The notes under the pieces are model-generated. The model was given only the letters and a program-made list of their open reading frames with translations, did no database searches and had not been told where the DNA came from. A DNA stretch of 33,970 nt, taken from contig JACRFC010000036.1 of assembly GCA_016234355.1 (NCBI GenBank), positions 1 to 33,970 on the forward strand, written 5' to 3'. Shown here one piece after another: positions 32,190-33,970 of this stretch. The position numbers and the translations under genes were made by a program. This DNA comes from Ignavibacteriales bacterium (GTDB lineage Bacteria > Bacteroidota > Ignavibacteria > Ignavibacteriales > Melioribacteraceae). Numbering within the stretch: position 1 is the first letter of the stretch; the number at the start of each line of letters is the position of its first letter.

Positions 32190-33837
32190 GCAATGCCAAG
32201 CTTAAATAACTTTCAACCTTTTTTCATAACTAAAGGAGTGTTCATATGAAATCACTATCATATTTTCTTCTGATTGCGATGGCTATCTTCGTCACGAGTT
32301 GGACTCAAGCGCAGCCGACTGGGCAGCTAAGTCTCTTCAGGCTCGTAAAGTCGGTTCAGGTGACGCCCGCCGGCAACCTCCTGGGCGGCGAGTTCGTCCG
32401 CATCGGCTACGTGCCCAGCAGGAACAGTATTGTCGTCACCTTCAAAGCGAAGCTTGACAAGGGGGAGGGGGGCTGTACCAACGTCCCTGGCTATAGCTTC
32501 GCCTATGGCTATGCCTACACGGAATACACCACGGACATGGTGGAGACCAACAAGGGCGTCATCACCTGTCAGGTGGGAGTTGACGTCGGGGGACTCTTTC
32601 TCGGTGACGACTTCTATTACGCAATGGCGAATTGTGTAAAGCCCGGAATCGGCAAATGCGATGTGGATGGATGGCAACTAGCCAAGTACAATGCAGTCAC
32701 GTGGGCGAGCCTGGATAGCACCTTCACCTATCCCCTCGCCACCGGGCAGGTCGCTGCCGACCCGATGCTCGCCTACGTGAACGGGAAGATCGACATCAGC
32801 TCTGTTATCGTGGGCGATCCGCCGCAGCTGGGTCCTTTTGTGAGCTACCCGTCCCACCACAATTTCTTCACAACCGACCTGAAGTTCGACAGCAACCGAA
32901 TCCTAAATGAAAAGGGGGGCGGCGCCCTCTCATCGCTCGTTGTCGTCGGCGACACAATCAATATGATCGCAGGCACCGCGATACTCGGAGACATGATTGT
33001 TATCCGGTACGATAAGAGTTGGAACCATCTCAGCACAGACACGCTCAAGAAGAAATCGGGGTGCCCAGAAGGCGCGGCATTCGACGGCAGCCGGTTCTAC
33101 GTCGCGTACCTCGATGTGCCCTGTACGACCTTCCCGTGTCCCGATAACGTGCGTCTGGCCGCTTTCGACAGGAACTGGAATCTCCTGGACGACATCGCGG
33201 TTACGAGCTTCAGTTCCTCAGACAAGAAGCAGCCGAACCGGCCTACGCTTGCCCTGCGGAACGGCCGTCTCTACGTGGCCTATGACCAAACCGAGAACGA
33301 GACATTCAATCCGCCTATCCCTCTGGACAGCGCCGACCTTCAGGTACACGTGAAGGTCTACGAGTTGACTCCTGCAACTGGAATTGTGTCGCCTGGTGGC
33401 CAATCAATTTTCCCCGATCAATTGCAACTTGAGCAGAATTATCCGAATCCTTTCAATCCCTCAACGACCATTGAGTACCAACTTCCATCACGGGCATACA
33501 TTAACATCTCTATCTACAATTCCGTCGGTCAACTTGTACGTGTTCTTTATTCAGGTGAGTCTTCAGCTGGGAATCATTCTATTGTTTGGGATTCTCGAGA
33601 CGACAGTGGCCGTTCGGTTGCAACTGGGACATACTTTTATCAAGTCAAGGTTGGCGATGCTGTCCAAACTAAGAAGGCCTTACTAATCAAATGATTCTAA
33701 TCTTTTCTCATCTATCGCTTGGCACTGCGGCTAACAACACGCATTACGAGGCTCGCTCATTTGGTAAATATGAAAATTAAAGTGCTCGCTCCATTTGTTT
33801 TGCCGCAGAGAATTTGTCATTTAATAGCGACGTGTTG
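32184..33837 (+). mobile_element. Putative gene cassette 2
   Basis: It opens with GTTAGCCGCAATGCCAAGC (32183-32201). Right after its gene lies the inverted copy GCTTGGCACTGCGGCTAAC (33717-33735), matching at 18 of 19 positions. An attC-like site follows. The unit holds a single gene in array orientation. The exact right border is less clear than in cassette 1. Confidence 0.6.
32246..33694 (+). CDS. Secreted beta-rich protein with T9SS sorting domain (cassette 2 cargo), apparently chimeric
   Basis: A 482-residue protein with a signal peptide (MKSLSYFLLIAMAIFVTSW..). The body (about 25-385) is beta-rich with repeated strands such as DSNRILNEKGGGALSSLVVV, MIVIRYDKSWNHL, AAFDGSRFYVAYLDVP, RLAAFDRNWNLLDD and PTLALRNGRLYVAYDQ, consistent with a beta-propeller. 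It has several cysteines but no recognised catalytic motif. The last 90 residues, from about 391, are a T9SS type A sorting domain (LEQNYPNPFNPSTTIEYQL ... GTYFYQVKVGD ... KKALLIK). The body is very G+C-rich, while the tail from about 33380 drops toward the host composition. That break suggests domain fusion. AAGGAG (32233-32238) sits 7 bases before the ATG. Confidence 0.82.
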   Translation: MKSLSYFLLIAMAIFVTSWTQAQPTGQLSLFRLVKSVQVTPAGNLLGGEFVRIGYVPSRNSIVVTFKAKLDKGEGGCTNVPGYSFAYGYAYTEYTTDMVETNKGVITCQVGVDVGGLFLGDDFYYAMANCVKPGIGKCDVDGWQLAKYNAVTWASLDSTFTYPLATGQVAADPMLAYVNGKIDISSVIVGDPPQLGPFVSYPSHHNFFTTDLKFDSNRILNEKGGGALSSLVVVGDTINMIAGTAILGDMIVIRYDKSWNHLSTDTLKKKSGCPEGAAFDGSRFYVAYLDVPCTTFPCPDNVRLAAFDRNWNLLDDIAVTSFSSSDKKQPNRPTLALRNGRLYVAYDQTENETFNPPIPLDSADLQVHVKVYELTPATGIVSPGGQSIFPDQLQLEQNYPNPFNPSTTIEYQLPSRAYINISIYNSVGQLVRVLYSGESSAGNHSIVWDSRDDSGRSVATGTYFYQVKVGDAVQTKKALLIK

Positions 33838-33840
33838 CGT
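33729..33840 (+). other. attC-like recombination site of cassette 2
   Basis: GGCTAACAACACGC on the left: CAACACG (33735-33741) pairs perfectly with CGTGTTG (33831-33837). CTCGCTCATTTG (33752-33763) lies at the same distance from the left core (16 bases) as in the first site. A 43-base block (33785-33827) is about 80% alike to 32109-32151. The right core does not match GTTRRRY well (GTTGCGT), so this site may be at the decayed end of the array. Confidence 0.5.
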
Positions 33841-33970
33841 CAAAATAAAAGGTAACCGAAGCGATATTATAGGAAGTATGTGTTGATAATAAAGTTAACC
33901 GATTGTTAAAGAGATAAATCTGGAGTAATAATAATTGTTTCTTTCTTTTTTTGCTACTTTTTTTCTTTCT
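33841..33970. other. Non-coding right edge
   Basis: 130 AT-rich bases with no ORF. GTTAACCGA occurs here (33893-33901) and also left of the recombinase (about 30025), which could be chance or an element border. The window ends in a pyrimidine-rich run. Confidence 0.3.

Noticed and set aside
32327-33403. Several ORFs of 60-118 codons in other frames of the cassette 2 gene
   Set aside because: High G+C lengthens chance ORFs. The sense frame has a signal peptide, a sorting domain and a ribosome site.

Overview
The window looks like chromosomal DNA from an Ignavibacteria-type bacterium (Bacteroidota/Chlorobi clade, or a near relative such as Kryptoniota). The support is an AT-rich backbone, secreted proteins ending in the type IX secretion (T9SS) type A sorting domain with the QN(Y/F)PNPFNP(S/T)TTI signature (4804-6333, 16168-19764, 32246-33694), many exported hydrolases and lipoproteins, and a TPR histidine kinase of the NarL type. 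This is inference from protein style; no rRNA or other phylogenetic marker is present.

Layout. (1) 1-3312: an operon of acyl-AMP ligase (cut by the window edge), acyl carrier protein and MBOAT acyltransferase, in the same functional order as dltA/dltC/dltB; it probably activates an acyl group and passes it to an envelope glycan or lipid. (2) 3313-6410: a 607-base non-coding stretch, an orphan lipoprotein and a T9SS-exported beta-propeller protein, then palindromes. (3) 6589-10366: a TPR plus beta-barrel outer-membrane protein followed by an M23 peptidase. (4) 10511-14450: a TPR-PAS histidine kinase, its response regulator, and two tandem small secreted paralogues. (5) 14573-19764: a lipoprotein, a secreted unknown, and a 1198-residue adhesin- or sialidase-like T9SS protein with recently duplicated FN3 modules. 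(6) 19828-29842: mostly exported enzymes of ordinary families (HAD phosphatase, amidase, cytidylate-kinase-like protein, PEBP, class C serine hydrolase, M61 peptidase, trypsin-like lipoprotein, Tat-exported PLP enzyme), many separated by clear hairpin terminators.

(7) 30105 to about 33840 is the accessory part and the most interesting region. An integron-integrase-like tyrosine recombinase is followed, in the same orientation, by two units that look like integron cassettes. Each unit begins with GTTA... and carries, just after its gene, a nearly exact inverted copy of its own first 18-19 bases. Each then continues into an attC-like site, and the two sites share sequence blocks at equal spacing. 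The cassette genes (a dienelactone-hydrolase-like enzyme and a secreted protein with a T9SS tail) are much richer in G+C than the backbone. The recombinase carries a 45-codon in-frame insertion directly after the catalytic Tyr-Thr. The insertion begins like a GIY-YIG nuclease and contains an 18-base imperfect inverted repeat. The second cassette gene appears chimeric: its G+C-rich body is joined to a host-like T9SS sorting domain, which suggests cassette cargo adapted to the host's secretion system.

I saw no tRNA, rRNA, CRISPR array or prophage genes.
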